Notes: generated by a model not told the origin, from the sequence alone. 64,000 bases of DNA from Chelatococcus sp. HY11 (GCF_018398335.1 NZ_JAHBRX010000001.1:2782001-2846000), one strand, 5' to 3'; positions 17,989 to 27,303 are shown, counted from the first letter of the stretch. Numbers and translations are program-made.

Positions 17989-19388
17989 GCCGGCCGCGCC
18001 CGGTTATCGACACGCCCTTCGAACTCCGTATAGAGATCGAAACCGACGACGGCCTGCCGCGGTTCGATATGCGGAACGAGATGGATGACACAGGCGAGCG
18101 CTCCCGGACGGCCGGGAAGCGCACGGATCCGCAACCGCGCCTCCCGCAACGGGTAACGCGCCTTTTGCGCGGGCGTCGCATCGGGATTACCGATGCAATA
18201 GGACTGCAGCCACCCGCCGAGGTAATCCTCGAAGCGTTCAACATCCGTGAAACTGCCGATGCGATCGCGGGCGATGACCTTGATGTAATGCGCGAAACGG
18301 CAAAGGCTCAGGATATGTGGCAGCATGCCGGCGATCCTGTCCGCCGCGCGCGTCCGTCCGCGCGCAGTCCCGACCGCGAGGGAAGGACAATCGAAGATGG
18401 CGAGCCACGGCCTGTAGGCGCAAGGCACGGGAACGATGAAGCCACAATCGGCCAGTCGATGCGCCAGATGGTCGGACAGGTTAATCTCGACCCCGCGTCG
18501 CTCGAAGCCAACGCCATCGCCCTCGCAATGACCAAGACCGAATGGCCCCTGCGGCAGGTCGGCGATCAGCCCGCGCCTGTCCTCCTCGCTGCCAATTCCG
18601 GTGAGGTCGCCGAGCCATCCATGCCGGGCAAACACGTCAGCGACACAGGCGGCGAAGGCATAGATGCCGCTACCCCAGAGGAAGGCATCATGACCACGCG
18701 CCAGGCTCTCGGCGTAGCAGAAGCCATGACACAAGCTGCCGTCATCACGGTAAGGCGCGCGCATAAGCACGCGCGGCACGACGACCCCAAGAAACCGCGC
18801 TTCATCCAACCGTCGCAACGCCTGCCAGCGCCTGTGGTCACCGTCCGCCAGCAACGCCTCGATGTCGCCGGTCGCCGACATCTCGCTGAAGGACGAGATA
18901 CCGAAGAGGCCGGCCGCCGCAGGGACGATGACAGGCGCGAAGGCGGCAGCGCCGACAGCCGCGAGCCCCGCCAGCCAGCCAAGATCGTCACAACGCCCCT
19001 CATGTCGCGGCGCATGCGGCACCGGCATGTCAGCCAGCAGCAGCCCATAGGGAAGCCCCCCCGGCATGTCGAACCCTTCAGCATGGATCAGGCGGAAGAT
19101 CTGCGTCTGATCGATCTCCAGGGCCTGCGCCACATCCTTTGCCAGCTCATCATGCGTGATCACAAGCATGCGCACGATGATGGAACGATGCCGACAGCAA
19201 TGGCCGACAAGATAGGCGAGCCCGCGCCAAGCCGCTTCAAGCGTCTGAAAACGGGGATGCTGCAGCACCGCGTCGAGCTGCACCCCGATCCTCCCGTCGA
19301 TCCACGCGACAAGGCGCGCCAGCTCGCCGAGCAGGCGCGCGCGCTCCGTGTCACCACCCTCGCCCCCGTGCGCCGCCATGCGGCTCAT
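17985..19388 (-). CDS. Second TssC-like sheath protein (ImpD-like)
   Basis: TssC/VipB-family protein of 467 aa directly after the canonical tssC. Shared landmarks include HPRFQTLEAAWRGLAYLV (about 40-57), PYGLLLADMPV, FAPVIVPAAAGLFG, LPHILSLCRFAHYIKVIARDRIGSF and a terminal wedge-like part. It lacks the N-terminal segment of about 30 residues found in the first copy and has diverged strongly. Rhizobial imp loci also carry two adjacent TssC-family genes (impC, impD), so this is probably a fixed specialised paralogue rather than a fresh duplication. The ATG overlaps the tssC stop (ATGA) and its own stop overlaps tssE. Confidence 0.85.
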   Translation of the reverse strand: MSRMAAHGGEGGDTERARLLGELARLVAWIDGRIGVQLDAVLQHPRFQTLEAAWRGLAYLVGHCCRHRSIIVRMLVITHDELAKDVAQALEIDQTQIFRLIHAEGFDMPGGLPYGLLLADMPVPHAPRHEGRCDDLGWLAGLAAVGAAAFAPVIVPAAAGLFGISSFSEMSATGDIEALLADGDHRRWQALRRLDEARFLGVVVPRVLMRAPYRDDGSLCHGFCYAESLARGHDAFLWGSGIYAFAACVADVFARHGWLGDLTGIGSEEDRRGLIADLPQGPFGLGHCEGDGVGFERRGVEINLSDHLAHRLADCGFIVPVPCAYRPWLAIFDCPSLAVGTARGRTRAADRIAGMLPHILSLCRFAHYIKVIARDRIGSFTDVERFEDYLGGWLQSYCIGNPDATPAQKARYPLREARLRIRALPGRPGALACVIHLVPHIEPRQAVVGFDLYTEFEGRVDNRARPA

Positions 19389-20872
19389 TCGATCCGCGGG
19401 ATACGCGCCACGAGGCGCATGGACGTCGTGAGCTCCTCCATCTGGAGCCAAGGACGCAGCCACGCGATGGCGTGATAGGAGCCGGGCTGCCCCGGTATTT
19501 CCCGCACTGACACCTTGGCCTCAGCCAACGGATACTTGGCCTTGACGTCCTGCGTCGCGCCCTCGTTGCCGTTGACATAGTTCATGATCCAGCGGTTGAG
19601 CCAGGCCTCGCATTCGCCTGCTTCGACGAAAGAGCCAACCTTGTCGCGCGCCATGACCTTCAGGAAATGCGCGAAGCGCGACATGGCCATGACATAGGGA
19701 AGCCGCGCCGAAATCGCCGCATTCGCCGTCGCCTCCGGCCGGTCATAGACCGTTGGCTTCTGCAGGCTCTGGGCGCCGAAGAACACCGCGTAGTCCGTGT
19801 GCTTGTAGTGGCACAGGGGGAGGAAGCCGAGCCGCGACAGCTCTGCCTCGCGCCGGTCGGTGATGCCGATTTCCGTCGGACACTGCTGGTCGATATCGCC
19901 GTCGTCACTGACGAAGGCATAGCTCGGCAAGGCCCGGACCTTGCCGCCGCCCTCCGCGCCGCGGATAGCCGTGCACCAGCCGTGGGCGGCAAACGCATCC
20001 GTCAGCCGCGTGCCGAGCACATAAGCGGCGTTCATCCAGGTGAACTGCCCGTGCGACAGCGGCTGCGCCGGCCCTCCCACCTCGCGGACGGCTTCATCGA
20101 AATCAAACACCTCGGTCGCCCTGCCGTTGCGGCCGTAGGGCAGCCGGGCCAACACACGCGGCATGACGAGCGTGACGAAGCGCGCGTCGTCGCTCTCGCG
20201 GAAGCTCCTCAGCTTGATATACTCCTGACTCTCGAAGATCTTCGAGAGATCCCGCGGCCGAGAGAGCTCCGTATAATCCGACAGGCCGAACATGGTCGGG
20301 GCCGCCGCCGCGATGAAGGGAGCGAAAGACGCGGCTGAAACCTGCGCCATGCAGATCAAAGTCTCCACATCATTGGCGCTGGCCGAGAACTCGTAGTCAC
20401 CGATCAGGGCCGCATAGGGCTCGCCGCCGGGCGTTCCGAACTCATCTTCATAGATCTTCTTGAATATCACGCTCTGATCGAACTCAACCGCTGTCGTCAG
20501 CGACTTATGCAGCTCAGGCTTGGTGATATTCATCATCCTGACCTTGAGATTGCTCCCCGTCTCAGAATTCGTGACGAGGTGATGCAAGCCGCGCCAGGAT
20601 CCTTCCAGCTTCTGGAAGGCGGGATGCTGCATGACGGCCGCCAGCTGCCGCGACAACTCACGATCAATGCGCTCGATTGCTGAGTTCAGGGTTTGGACGA
20701 GATTGCGGTCGTAGGTGACCGTGCCGCGCATCGCCTCGTGCATCAGGGTGCGCATCAGTTCCGTCGTCCGATCAGGCTGCGTCTGCGGCGTCGCGATGAC
20801 GATCGATCCAAGTATGCCGCTATCGGTGACTTCGGGCGAAAGAACTTCAACTTTTGTTTCTGTCTCGGACAT
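19385..20872 (-). CDS. tssC: T6SS contractile sheath large subunit TssC
   Basis: VipB/EvpB-type sheath subunit, 495 aa, the usual length. Clear signatures are MQHPAFQKLEGSWRGLHHLV (about 84-103), KIYEDEFGTPGGEPYAALIGDYEF, APFIAAAAPTMFGL, and YVMAMSRFAHFLKVMARDKVGSF near residue 400. It follows tssB by five bases, the standard pair that polymerises around the Hcp tube. The first 35 residues are acidic and flexible, the region where a ClpV site might be expected in some systems, but no clpV gene is in the window. Confidence 0.96.
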   Translation of the reverse strand: MSETETKVEVLSPEVTDSGILGSIVIATPQTQPDRTTELMRTLMHEAMRGTVTYDRNLVQTLNSAIERIDRELSRQLAAVMQHPAFQKLEGSWRGLHHLVTNSETGSNLKVRMMNITKPELHKSLTTAVEFDQSVIFKKIYEDEFGTPGGEPYAALIGDYEFSASANDVETLICMAQVSAASFAPFIAAAAPTMFGLSDYTELSRPRDLSKIFESQEYIKLRSFRESDDARFVTLVMPRVLARLPYGRNGRATEVFDFDEAVREVGGPAQPLSHGQFTWMNAAYVLGTRLTDAFAAHGWCTAIRGAEGGGKVRALPSYAFVSDDGDIDQQCPTEIGITDRREAELSRLGFLPLCHYKHTDYAVFFGAQSLQKPTVYDRPEATANAAISARLPYVMAMSRFAHFLKVMARDKVGSFVEAGECEAWLNRWIMNYVNGNEGATQDVKAKYPLAEAKVSVREIPGQPGSYHAIAWLRPWLQMEELTTSMRLVARIPRIE

Positions 20873-20877
20873 GGAGA

Positions 20878-21396
20878 CTACTCCTTCGCGCTGTCCGGCT
20901 TATCGATGCCGAGTTCCGATGACAGAGCCAGGATCTTCTGTTCGCTCTTCAGGACATCCTCAAGCAGAAGCTCTAAATTCTCGGAACGGTCGATTTTTCC
21001 CATGAGATCGCGCAGATGGTTGCGCGCTTCGAGCAAGCGCCGCAGCGGCTCGATCTGCGCGACGACGTTCGCCGGCTCAAAATCGTCCATCGTGCGGAAG
21101 GCAAGATTGACCGAAAAACTATCGCCCTCCTGGGTCAGGGTATTGTCGACGCGCAAGGAGAGCGCCGGCGCGACGCGCCCCATGACATCGTTGAAATTGT
21201 CACGATCGATCTGCACGAACTTGCGCTCCCGCAGGGGCGGGAGAGAGGCTGCCGCATCGCCGGAATAATCGCCCATGACGCCCACGACAAAGGGCAGCTC
21301 CTTCTGGACAACCGCGCCCTCGACCTCGACATCGTATGTAATATGAACGCGCGGCTTACGCACACGCGCCAGTTTTTGATGAATTCCATCTGCCAT
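20878..21396 (-). CDS. tssB: T6SS contractile sheath small subunit TssB
   Basis: VipA-type sheath subunit, 172 aa. It opens with the family run [18 protein letters not shown] (about 7-24), followed by [14 protein letters not shown] and the [20 protein letters not shown] region (about 58-77). It forms the sheath protomer with TssC and is encoded immediately before it. A 59-base gap separates it from tssA upstream. Confidence 0.96.
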   Translation of the reverse strand: MADGIHQKLARVRKPRVHITYDVEVEGAVVQKELPFVVGVMGDYSGDAAASLPPLRERKFVQIDRDNFNDVMGRVAPALSLRVDNTLTQEGDSFSVNLAFRTMDDFEPANVVAQIEPLRRLLEARNHLRDLMGKIDRSENLELLLEDVLKSEQKILALSSELGIDKPDSAKE

Positions 21397-21455
21397 TACG
21401 AACTCCTTACGCCGCTTCGGACGCTTTCTTGCTAACGCACGTTTCGCCCCGCCCG

Positions 21456-22571
21456 TTATTCGCCGTCATCAACAGGTCCTATACCAGCCGCCAGCAGAAA
21501 CAGGCGACGCGCCTCCCTGTCGGGGATCAACTCCGGCAGGAGGTCCATCAATGGCAGGCGCGCGCGGCGTACGGCTTCCTCCAGTGTGTAGGAGATCGGC
21601 GAATGCGGCTCGACGCGGCGGAGGTAAGCGGCAATGCGGAGGATTTCCGAGATGGCTGCTTCGCGGCTGGCATAACGGTGTTGTTTTGCCGGGCAATCAT
21701 CACGCGCCGCTTGCGCGGCCCCCACTGAGGGGCCTTCTTCTTCGGCGTCAAAAACGTCGTTTTCCGGAGCAAGGCCGAGATAGCAGCACGCCTCGCGTAC
21801 CTCCTCCAGAACGTTCAATATCTGCCGCAGGGACGGCGCCGCTTCTCCAGCCGCGTGGTCAAGTGCTGCTCCCGCGGCCTCCACAGCGGCGTGCGCATCG
21901 ACGACGGCGGCGTGGATCTCACTGCCCCGGCCCCGGGGAAGGGCACGCGCCGCCGTTGCCACCGTTTCCAGACAGAAGCCGGCCTCGTTTAGCGCGGCTT
22001 CGCGCGCGGACGCAGAGGTCAGCCGCTCGATCCGGGCGGCGCGCTCATAGTGCCATAGTGCGAAGGCGCCTGCCTCGGTAGGCACCAGTGGCGCCATACG
22101 GATCGGCGCGACGAGCGTTCCCTCCATGCCTTCACCGTTCAGTCCGGCGATGGCGGCGAGCCTGCGCTGCAACCCATCCTCATCCGGCTGGGGATGCAGG
22201 TTCTCCCAATGGGTCTCGACCAGCCCGGCGATGATACGAAAGCCATCGCGCAGGCCGGGAAATCCCTGCAATCTCAGTAGCGCCTCGCTCAACCAGGCAG
22301 CGACCTCGAGATCCTTGCTGACACCGCCAAGCAATTGCATCGCCTGTGCGGCGACGCGCCGCCATGCCTGCATGGCCTCCAACGCGTTGGCGCTGCCCTC
22401 CTCGCTCTCGTACATCGCGCGGCGCTCGACGGCGCGAGCCGCCGCTCGAGCGTCTCTGAGCTCATGGTAATTCGCGGAGGTCGCGGCGTCGGCTCGCACA
22501 TCGACTCCAGCTGGCTGTTCGCCGGCAAAAGAAGCGACGATCGCATCTAGATCCACGGGGGGAACATTCAT
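21456..22571 (-). CDS. tssA: T6SS assembly protein TssA
   Basis: Cap/assembly protein of 371 aa with an N-terminal ImpA domain: [21 protein letters not shown] near the start, then [13 protein letters not shown] (about 138-150) and [19 protein letters not shown]. The C-terminal third is helical and ends after [24 protein letters not shown], a common TssA ending. The ATG at 22571 overlaps the stop of the upstream unknown gene by four bases; a GTG nine bases earlier is the alternative. Confidence 0.9.
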   Translation of the reverse strand: MNVPPVDLDAIVASFAGEQPAGVDVRADAATSANYHELRDARAAARAVERRAMYESEEGSANALEAMQAWRRVAAQAMQLLGGVSKDLEVAAWLSEALLRLQGFPGLRDGFRIIAGLVETHWENLHPQPDEDGLQRRLAAIAGLNGEGMEGTLVAPIRMAPLVPTEAGAFALWHYERAARIERLTSASAREAALNEAGFCLETVATAARALPRGRGSEIHAAVVDAHAAVEAAGAALDHAAGEAAPSLRQILNVLEEVREACCYLGLAPENDVFDAEEEGPSVGAAQAARDDCPAKQHRYASREAAISEILRIAAYLRRVEPHSPISYTLEEAVRRARLPLMDLLPELIPDREARRLFLLAAGIGPVDDGE

Positions 22572-23182
22572 CCGGGACACTCGGGTGCGGCCGGGCCAAG
22601 AGCGCGGCCGTCACCACCGCGCGCGATGTCGAGCGCCTCAGCGACCGCGAGGCGATAGTGCGCCTCGATCTCCGCGCCGCGGCGGCCGACCGCGGCCAGC
22701 AGCACAGCTGCCCCGACCGCCGTCGGTGCCAATCGCCCGTCCGGCGGGATCTCCGGCTTATCCGGCGGCGCCAGATTGCCCGTCCAGTAAGCCGCGAGCG
22801 CGGCATAGCCCGCGGGCCCATCACATGCCACAGCTTCCGCCGCCGCGAGACACGCGCGACGCGTATCCTCGACAGGTGCCCACACCCAAGCCTCCGCAGC
22901 CGCGATCGCGGCTTGCTCCGCCCCCTCACCTCTAAGCCCATCGGGCAGGGCACGACGTGCGGACAGGCAGGCCCACCACACACCCTCCCGCTTTGGAAGG
23001 GCGAAAGCCAGGAAGCGGATCGCGTCAGTCCAAAGACCAGCGTCGACCAGCCGGGCAATAAAGGCCCGAGACGTGGCGGCAGCGTCCAGGCTGAACGACA
23101 ACGCCGGATCAATGAGCCCTGCCTCAGCGACGCAAGCAGCCGGACATATATTCGCGATTTTGAACAAATTATCGAAGTTCAC
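22568..23182 (-). CDS. Unrecognised T6SS-linked protein, 204 aa
   Basis: I do not recognise this protein with confidence. It is Ala-rich and looks wholly helical, with no signal peptide or transmembrane segment; a hydrophobic run (VGAAVLLAAVG, about 163-173) is too short and flanked by charge. Several spaced cysteines occur (C13, C17 and later). It starts with GTG behind an AGG seven bases upstream and its stop overlaps the tssA start by four bases, so it is translationally tied to T6SS assembly. It lies 53 bases after vgrG. Possible roles are a VgrG or Hcp adaptor, or a regulator of assembly; none is shown by the sequence. Confidence 0.7.
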   Translation of the reverse strand: MNFDNLFKIANICPAACVAEAGLIDPALSFSLDAAATSRAFIARLVDAGLWTDAIRFLAFALPKREGVWWACLSARRALPDGLRGEGAEQAAIAAAEAWVWAPVEDTRRACLAAAEAVACDGPAGYAALAAYWTGNLAPPDKPEIPPDGRLAPTAVGAAVLLAAVGRRGAEIEAHYRLAVAEALDIARGGDGRALGPAAPECPG

Positions 23183-23235
23183 AAATTCGCCTACGTTAAT
23201 ATACGGTCAATCACATGCTATATACGCATCTCGTT

Positions 23236-25089
23236 CTAATTTATACGGACGATACCGCCATCGATGACGACAGATGAGGTTCCTTTGACATTTGTCACAG
23301 CGCCGTCGATATCGACTTTCATCTTTCCTTGAATCGTAACCGCTCCAGCCTTGATTGTTACTCCTGTCGGCGACATCTCGATTGAACTGTCACCACAAGA
23401 CAAGACAACAGACTCAGCCGCTTTCAGGGCGTACTTTCCCTCCGAAACCGAGACACTTCTGTTGCCTTTCGCTATAATGACCGTCTCATTGCCATTGTTG
23501 ACCGTCAACTTTCGGTCATTATCGATACTGATCGATTGATTATGTCCAACGGTGACGACCTCGTCATGGACGGTTTCGCGACGACTGTCGCGCTCCGCCC
23601 GGAGCCAGACCTCTTCACTGCCCTTCTTGTCCTCAAAACGCAGGACGTTGGCATTGGTCATTTGACCGCCCGGCGTCGTCCGCGTCACGATACCTGACTG
23701 CGTCTTCGCCGCTGGTAAATCCCATGGTGGGCGATTGCCGCCGTTATAGAGCGCGCCTATAACCAATGGCCTATCGGGATTTCCCTCCAAGAACTGGACG
23801 ACGACTTCCTGCCCGACTCTTGGGATGAATATAGAGCCCCAGCGATTTCCCGCCGCTGGCTGCATGACGCGCACCCAGCATGAACTATGCTCATCCTTCT
23901 TTCCATCGCGATCCCAATGAAATTGGATTTTTATACGTCCATGCTCGTCGCAAACGATATCTTCGCCTGCCTGGCCGACAACGGTTGCTGTCTGGAGACC
24001 CGGCATGCACCGCGGTTCCTTCACTGGAGGCCGAAACCGCGAATCCGACTGCAAGGCGCTGAAGCTGTTGCGATAAAAGGTCTCCCCTCCATCCGGAGAT
24101 GCCGCCCCCGCCACAGCCTCGTGACTGACCTTCGCCACGACCCAAGACCTGCCACATTCAGCGCGCACCGGGTGGGCCGCAATCTTGCAGCGCATCCCAG
24201 GCGCAAGCCGGGCATAGAGACTATCGCCGCACGCACTCTGAAATTTCATCTCCTCGCGCTCCATGCCGCGACGAACAGCGGCAGCCGCCTCTCCGTCACG
24301 CAGGGGCAAGCCGCGATGGTCGTACCACTCGATGGTCCCCATCGGCTCAATCGCGTGGCGCGCCGTCGCGGTCTCGCGGACAGTCGCGGCGGGCTTCAGC
24401 TCGTCAAAACCGCCGAGCGTGTAGCGACCGGCATGGACCACGAATCCCGACCGCCATGCGCTCAGGCCGCCGCCGACCGGCACATTGGCACTGAAATGCA
24501 AATCGCCATCCGGATGATCCATGAACGCGGTCTCGTCGTCGCCGATGACCATGACATGCCGGCCGCGTTCATGCCGGAAATAGTAGAACAATCCTTCCTC
24601 AGCCAGGAGCCGCTCCACGAAATCGAAGGTCGTTTCTCCATACTGGACAATATATTCGCGTGAACTTCGGCGTATGGACAGCGCGCATTCGACGTCGTGA
24701 CCATTGTCCCGATGGAGGATACGTTTCACGACATCGACCACTGTCATGCTCTGAAAGATACGGTTGTCCCGCGCATGCTGTAGCAAAGCAAAGCGCGGCA
24801 CAATCGCCATCTTAACCAGGCGCTGGCCACGACCTATGATACCGTCAAGCCAGAAATCCCGCACGACACCCGAGAAAACACGCTCCTGCCCGAGAGGGTT
24901 AGCAACGAACACCGTCACAACTCGCCCCAGCACAACGTCAGGCTCGATAACGTCTTGCGATGACAGCGCTTCAATCAGCAGATCGAAAGGGCGCGACAGC
25001 CCTTCCTCACAACGAAAGGCGTAGGGATGGAGACACCCCTCCCCTAACGGCCCCTCGAGCCGGATCCACGATTCCACCGCGCTCATCAT
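23236..25089 (-). CDS. vgrG: T6SS spike protein VgrG (TssI)
   Basis: Trimeric spike of 617 aa: a gp27-like base domain (about 1-370), a gp5 OB-fold segment (CDEHGRIKIQFHWDRDG near 385-400, then HSSCWVRVMQPAAGNRWGSIFIPRVGQEVVV) and a C-terminal beta-helix of short Val/Ile/Thr repeats that ends at GGIVRIN. There is no extra C-terminal domain, so it is not an evolved VgrG and must carry effectors through PAAR or adaptors. It lies nine bases after hcp. The C-terminal third is distinctly less GC-rich than neighbouring housekeeping genes. Confidence 0.95.
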   Translation of the reverse strand: MMSAVESWIRLEGPLGEGCLHPYAFRCEEGLSRPFDLLIEALSSQDVIEPDVVLGRVVTVFVANPLGQERVFSGVVRDFWLDGIIGRGQRLVKMAIVPRFALLQHARDNRIFQSMTVVDVVKRILHRDNGHDVECALSIRRSSREYIVQYGETTFDFVERLLAEEGLFYYFRHERGRHVMVIGDDETAFMDHPDGDLHFSANVPVGGGLSAWRSGFVVHAGRYTLGGFDELKPAATVRETATARHAIEPMGTIEWYDHRGLPLRDGEAAAAVRRGMEREEMKFQSACGDSLYARLAPGMRCKIAAHPVRAECGRSWVVAKVSHEAVAGAASPDGGETFYRNSFSALQSDSRFRPPVKEPRCMPGLQTATVVGQAGEDIVCDEHGRIKIQFHWDRDGKKDEHSSCWVRVMQPAAGNRWGSIFIPRVGQEVVVQFLEGNPDRPLVIGALYNGGNRPPWDLPAAKTQSGIVTRTTPGGQMTNANVLRFEDKKGSEEVWLRAERDSRRETVHDEVVTVGHNQSISIDNDRKLTVNNGNETVIIAKGNRSVSVSEGKYALKAAESVVLSCGDSSIEMSPTGVTIKAGAVTIQGKMKVDIDGAVTNVKGTSSVVIDGGIVRIN

Positions 25090-25098
25090 GAAGCGCTA

Positions 25099-25566
25099 TC
25101 AGGCCGCGGCAGCGACATCAAAAGATCCGACAATATTTGTTCCGGGCTTATTGTCAGCACCGCGTGTGATATACTTATATTCCATCTTCGTGAACGAAAC
25201 TGAGAAATTCTCCTCGTCTTCGCTGTCACCGCGCCCGGTGAAAGAATAGGAGGAAAGCATGGCGTTTTCGAGCTGGATTGTGAGGTACGTGGAGTTACCA
25301 GACGCCAGGAAGATCAACTCGATCTTGGACGCGTCCTTGACCTTCGATGCGTGCTCGAACAGCGTCGGCGAACTCCCGTCCACCTTCCGCCGGATGTGCA
25401 CCTCGCTGATCGTCGCCTCACCAGCTTCGCGATTGGCCGCATTTCCGACCCTCTGGCCGATATACCGCCCAACACCCCATTCCACACTTGTGAGCTCAAG
25501 AGTCCCCTTAAATTCCGGATTTGTGACTGACCCTTTTATTTTATCGTGCTTGAGATATATCGACAT
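25099..25566 (-). CDS. hcp: T6SS tube protein Hcp (TssD)
   Basis: Hcp-family inner-tube protein, 155 aa. It starts MSIYLKHDKIKGSVT and contains VEWGVGRYIG, the ISEVHIRRKVDGSSPTLFEHA segment (about 54-74) and a C-terminal FTKMEYKY strand, all typical of the hexameric tube fold. It heads the operon that runs to tssG; a 200-base gap with a small palindrome separates it from the methyltransferase gene upstream. Base composition is clearly lower in GC than the flanking chromosome. Confidence 0.94.
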   Translation of the reverse strand: MSIYLKHDKIKGSVTNPEFKGTLELTSVEWGVGRYIGQRVGNAANREAGEATISEVHIRRKVDGSSPTLFEHASKVKDASKIELIFLASGNSTYLTIQLENAMLSSYSFTGRGDSEDEENFSVSFTKMEYKYITRGADNKPGTNIVGSFDVAAAA

Positions 25567-25667
25567 ACACTCAATCCCTCAACAAAAATCGATGTGAGAT
25601 TTGAGGATATGACCTCGTTCGGGTAAATGCACCCCCTCGGAACTTCTCTGCAATAATATGAGCACAA

Positions 25668-25683
25668 AGCGCAATCATGCGCT
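25668..25683. promoter_or_regulatory. Palindrome upstream of hcp
   Basis: AGCGCA-N4-TGCGCT, perfect 6-bp arms, about 100 bases upstream of the hcp start in the 200-base hcp leader. The DNA around it is AT-rich. It may be an operator for the long hcp-tssG operon or a weak attenuator; it lacks a T-run. Confidence 0.35.
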
Positions 25684-25766
25684 GATATACACAAGAAAGA
25701 TAAATTGATATGAAGATATATTTTTGTTATCGTATCTATCGGCGATAGATACGTCAGACGCTCTCG

Positions 25767-26852
25767 TCATCGCAGAAATGCCGTCGATCCTGACAGCAGC
25801 AAGACATGGCTGTCATAGCATACCGTGGAGCGGCGATGGATGCGCAAACGCCACGGATGGCGCGGTACATCGTTCAGAACATGCCAACCCAGTTCGGTGA
25901 TATATTTGCGCAGCACGGATTCCGGGGCGCAATCCGGCGGAACATCGCCCTTGCTCCCCCCTATCCACTTGCTCATTGGCGTCGCAGCCTCGCCCCAGTC
26001 GTAGGGAATGCTTAGCACTGTCAGGCCCCCGTCGGTCGATATTTCGCGCATCGCCCTGAGAGCCTGCAAGGGATCTGCCAAGCAGTCCAGCAGGTTGAGG
26101 GCGGCCAAACAAGCGAACGACGCGGGGAGGAAGGGCGGGTGATGTATGTCAGCGACCCAGAAATCCACGGAGTCACGACGGAGAAGGGGCACGGCGACCG
26201 TCTGGATGTTGAAGCTGTTGCCGATATCGCGCAGTGGATACGTCACCCTGCCCTCTCTCAGCGCTTGCTGAGCGAGGCGTAGTAACGGGATACTGACATC
26301 CAGGCCCAGCACGAGCGCATCCGTGCGCTCGGCCAATGCGAAGGTGGCGCGCCCACAGGCGCAGCCCGCATCGAGAACAGCCCCTTTCGGTAGACTGTGT
26401 ATGCCATCGAGACCGGCGTCGAGACAAGCGAGCACACCACCGGGCTGCGCATCGGCGACAGCAGCGGCCGCGCCCGCATTGTCGCCATAGTGATCCCAGC
26501 CGTATGTCGAGAGATGGCGCTGCATGGTCGGGAACCAGCCGGATTGGGAAAGCGCTCCGCTTAACCAGCCTTGCAGTTCAACCGGCCAATCCTGGGGAAG
26601 AAGGGTGTAGACGAGTTGATCCGACAGAAAGCGCGCCGGATCGGTGACCAGAATCGGCAAGCCATCGATAATGGGATAACCGCTTTCGCACTCCGGGCAA
26701 CGCAGGACGCCCGCCACAACATCCCTAACTGTGCGATTGCTCTGAGGCAGCAGTCGCAACGGCGCGGGAGGGGACGCAGTGACATCCTCGCGCCAACGCG
26801 CCAGACAGGTTGGACAACGCGGCGACAGGGCTTCAAAATGTGCCAGGCGCAT
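25767..26852 (-). CDS. SAM-dependent methyltransferase with N-terminal zinc-ribbon-like domain, PAAR-linked
   Basis: Protein of 361 aa. Two CxxC pairs at C13/C16 and C52/C55 (the second in LRCPECESGYPIIDGLPIL) give a Trm112-like zinc ribbon. A Rossmann methyltransferase domain follows with motif I VLDAGCACG (159-167), the acidic ribose-binding LGLDVS (182-187) and FWVADIHHPPFLPASF (about 231-246). The ATG comes two bases after the PAAR stop, so the two are translationally linked, and the operon then runs into hcp. It could modify a T6SS component or effector, or be an effector itself. The substrate is unknown, and assignment to a named methyltransferase is not possible. Confidence 0.8.
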   Translation of the reverse strand: MRLAHFEALSPRCPTCLARWREDVTASPPAPLRLLPQSNRTVRDVVAGVLRCPECESGYPIIDGLPILVTDPARFLSDQLVYTLLPQDWPVELQGWLSGALSQSGWFPTMQRHLSTYGWDHYGDNAGAAAAVADAQPGGVLACLDAGLDGIHSLPKGAVLDAGCACGRATFALAERTDALVLGLDVSIPLLRLAQQALREGRVTYPLRDIGNSFNIQTVAVPLLRRDSVDFWVADIHHPPFLPASFACLAALNLLDCLADPLQALRAMREISTDGGLTVLSIPYDWGEAATPMSKWIGGSKGDVPPDCAPESVLRKYITELGWHVLNDVPRHPWRLRIHRRSTVCYDSHVLLLSGSTAFLR

Positions 26853-26854
26853 AA

Positions 26855-27238
26855 CTAGCCGCCGATCAGAACCGTTGGGCATCCGGGCGACTGGATGCGC
26901 CCCGTCGGCGCCGGAATCGGTGCAACGCACGCCGCGTGCAAGGTCTCGTCCCCCACACGCGCGGCAGGCAACCCGCCGATGAATACCGTTGACGAGGCAG
27001 CAGATATCATTCCCGGTCCTCCTGGCAAGCAACCGGCCATGACACAGGGCGCGGTGACATCGCCAAGACGTGCCGCCGGGAGGCCACCAATCAGAACACT
27101 GGGCTCCCCCCTCACCAACGCCAGCGGCATGGCTGGATGCGCGCAGGGCGCCGGCACGGGCGCCGCTGGGTGAATCGGGGCGTGACAATGCGGCGATGTT
27201 TGCCGCACGAGGTCGCCCAATCTTGCTGCAGCCGGCAT
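26855..27238 (-). CDS. PAAR-domain T6SS spike-tip protein
   Basis: Small spike-tip protein of 127 aa. It has the PAAR pattern: PAAARLGDLV at the N-terminus, then GGLPAARLGD (51-60) and GGLPAARVGD (88-97), with His and Cys residues between (H17, C19, C32, H34, C65, C70, C104, C120) that could hold the zinc at the cone tip. There is no N- or C-terminal effector extension. The frame is open upstream to 27622, but that part is low quality and out of the family pattern; the ATG at 27238 fits the domain start although its ribosome-binding site is weak. First gene of the minus arm. Confidence 0.85.
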   Translation of the reverse strand: MPAAARLGDLVRQTSPHCHAPIHPAAPVPAPCAHPAMPLALVRGEPSVLIGGLPAARLGDVTAPCVMAGCLPGGPGMISAASSTVFIGGLPAARVGDETLHAACVAPIPAPTGRIQSPGCPTVLIGG

Positions 27239-27271
27239 CCAGAGTATCCGTCTATCCGCGTCGTACAATGC

Positions 27272-27294
27272 CCAGATATGCGGAATATATCTGG
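27272..27294. promoter_or_regulatory. Palindrome in divergent T6SS promoter region
   Basis: CCAGATAT-N7-ATATCTGG, perfect 8-bp arms, immediately before a TATAAT hexamer. It is a candidate operator that could control both T6SS arms. Confidence 0.45.
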
Positions 27295-27303
27295 TATAAT
27301 TTC

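Noticed and set aside
17985-19388. Second TssC copy as a decayed pseudogene
   Set aside because: The frame is intact, overlaps both neighbours by four bases, keeps core motifs, and a paired TssC-like gene is known from rhizobial imp loci.
23236-25089. Evolved VgrG with a toxin domain
   Set aside because: The C-terminal third is only short beta-helix repeats and ends at GGIVRIN; no extra domain follows.
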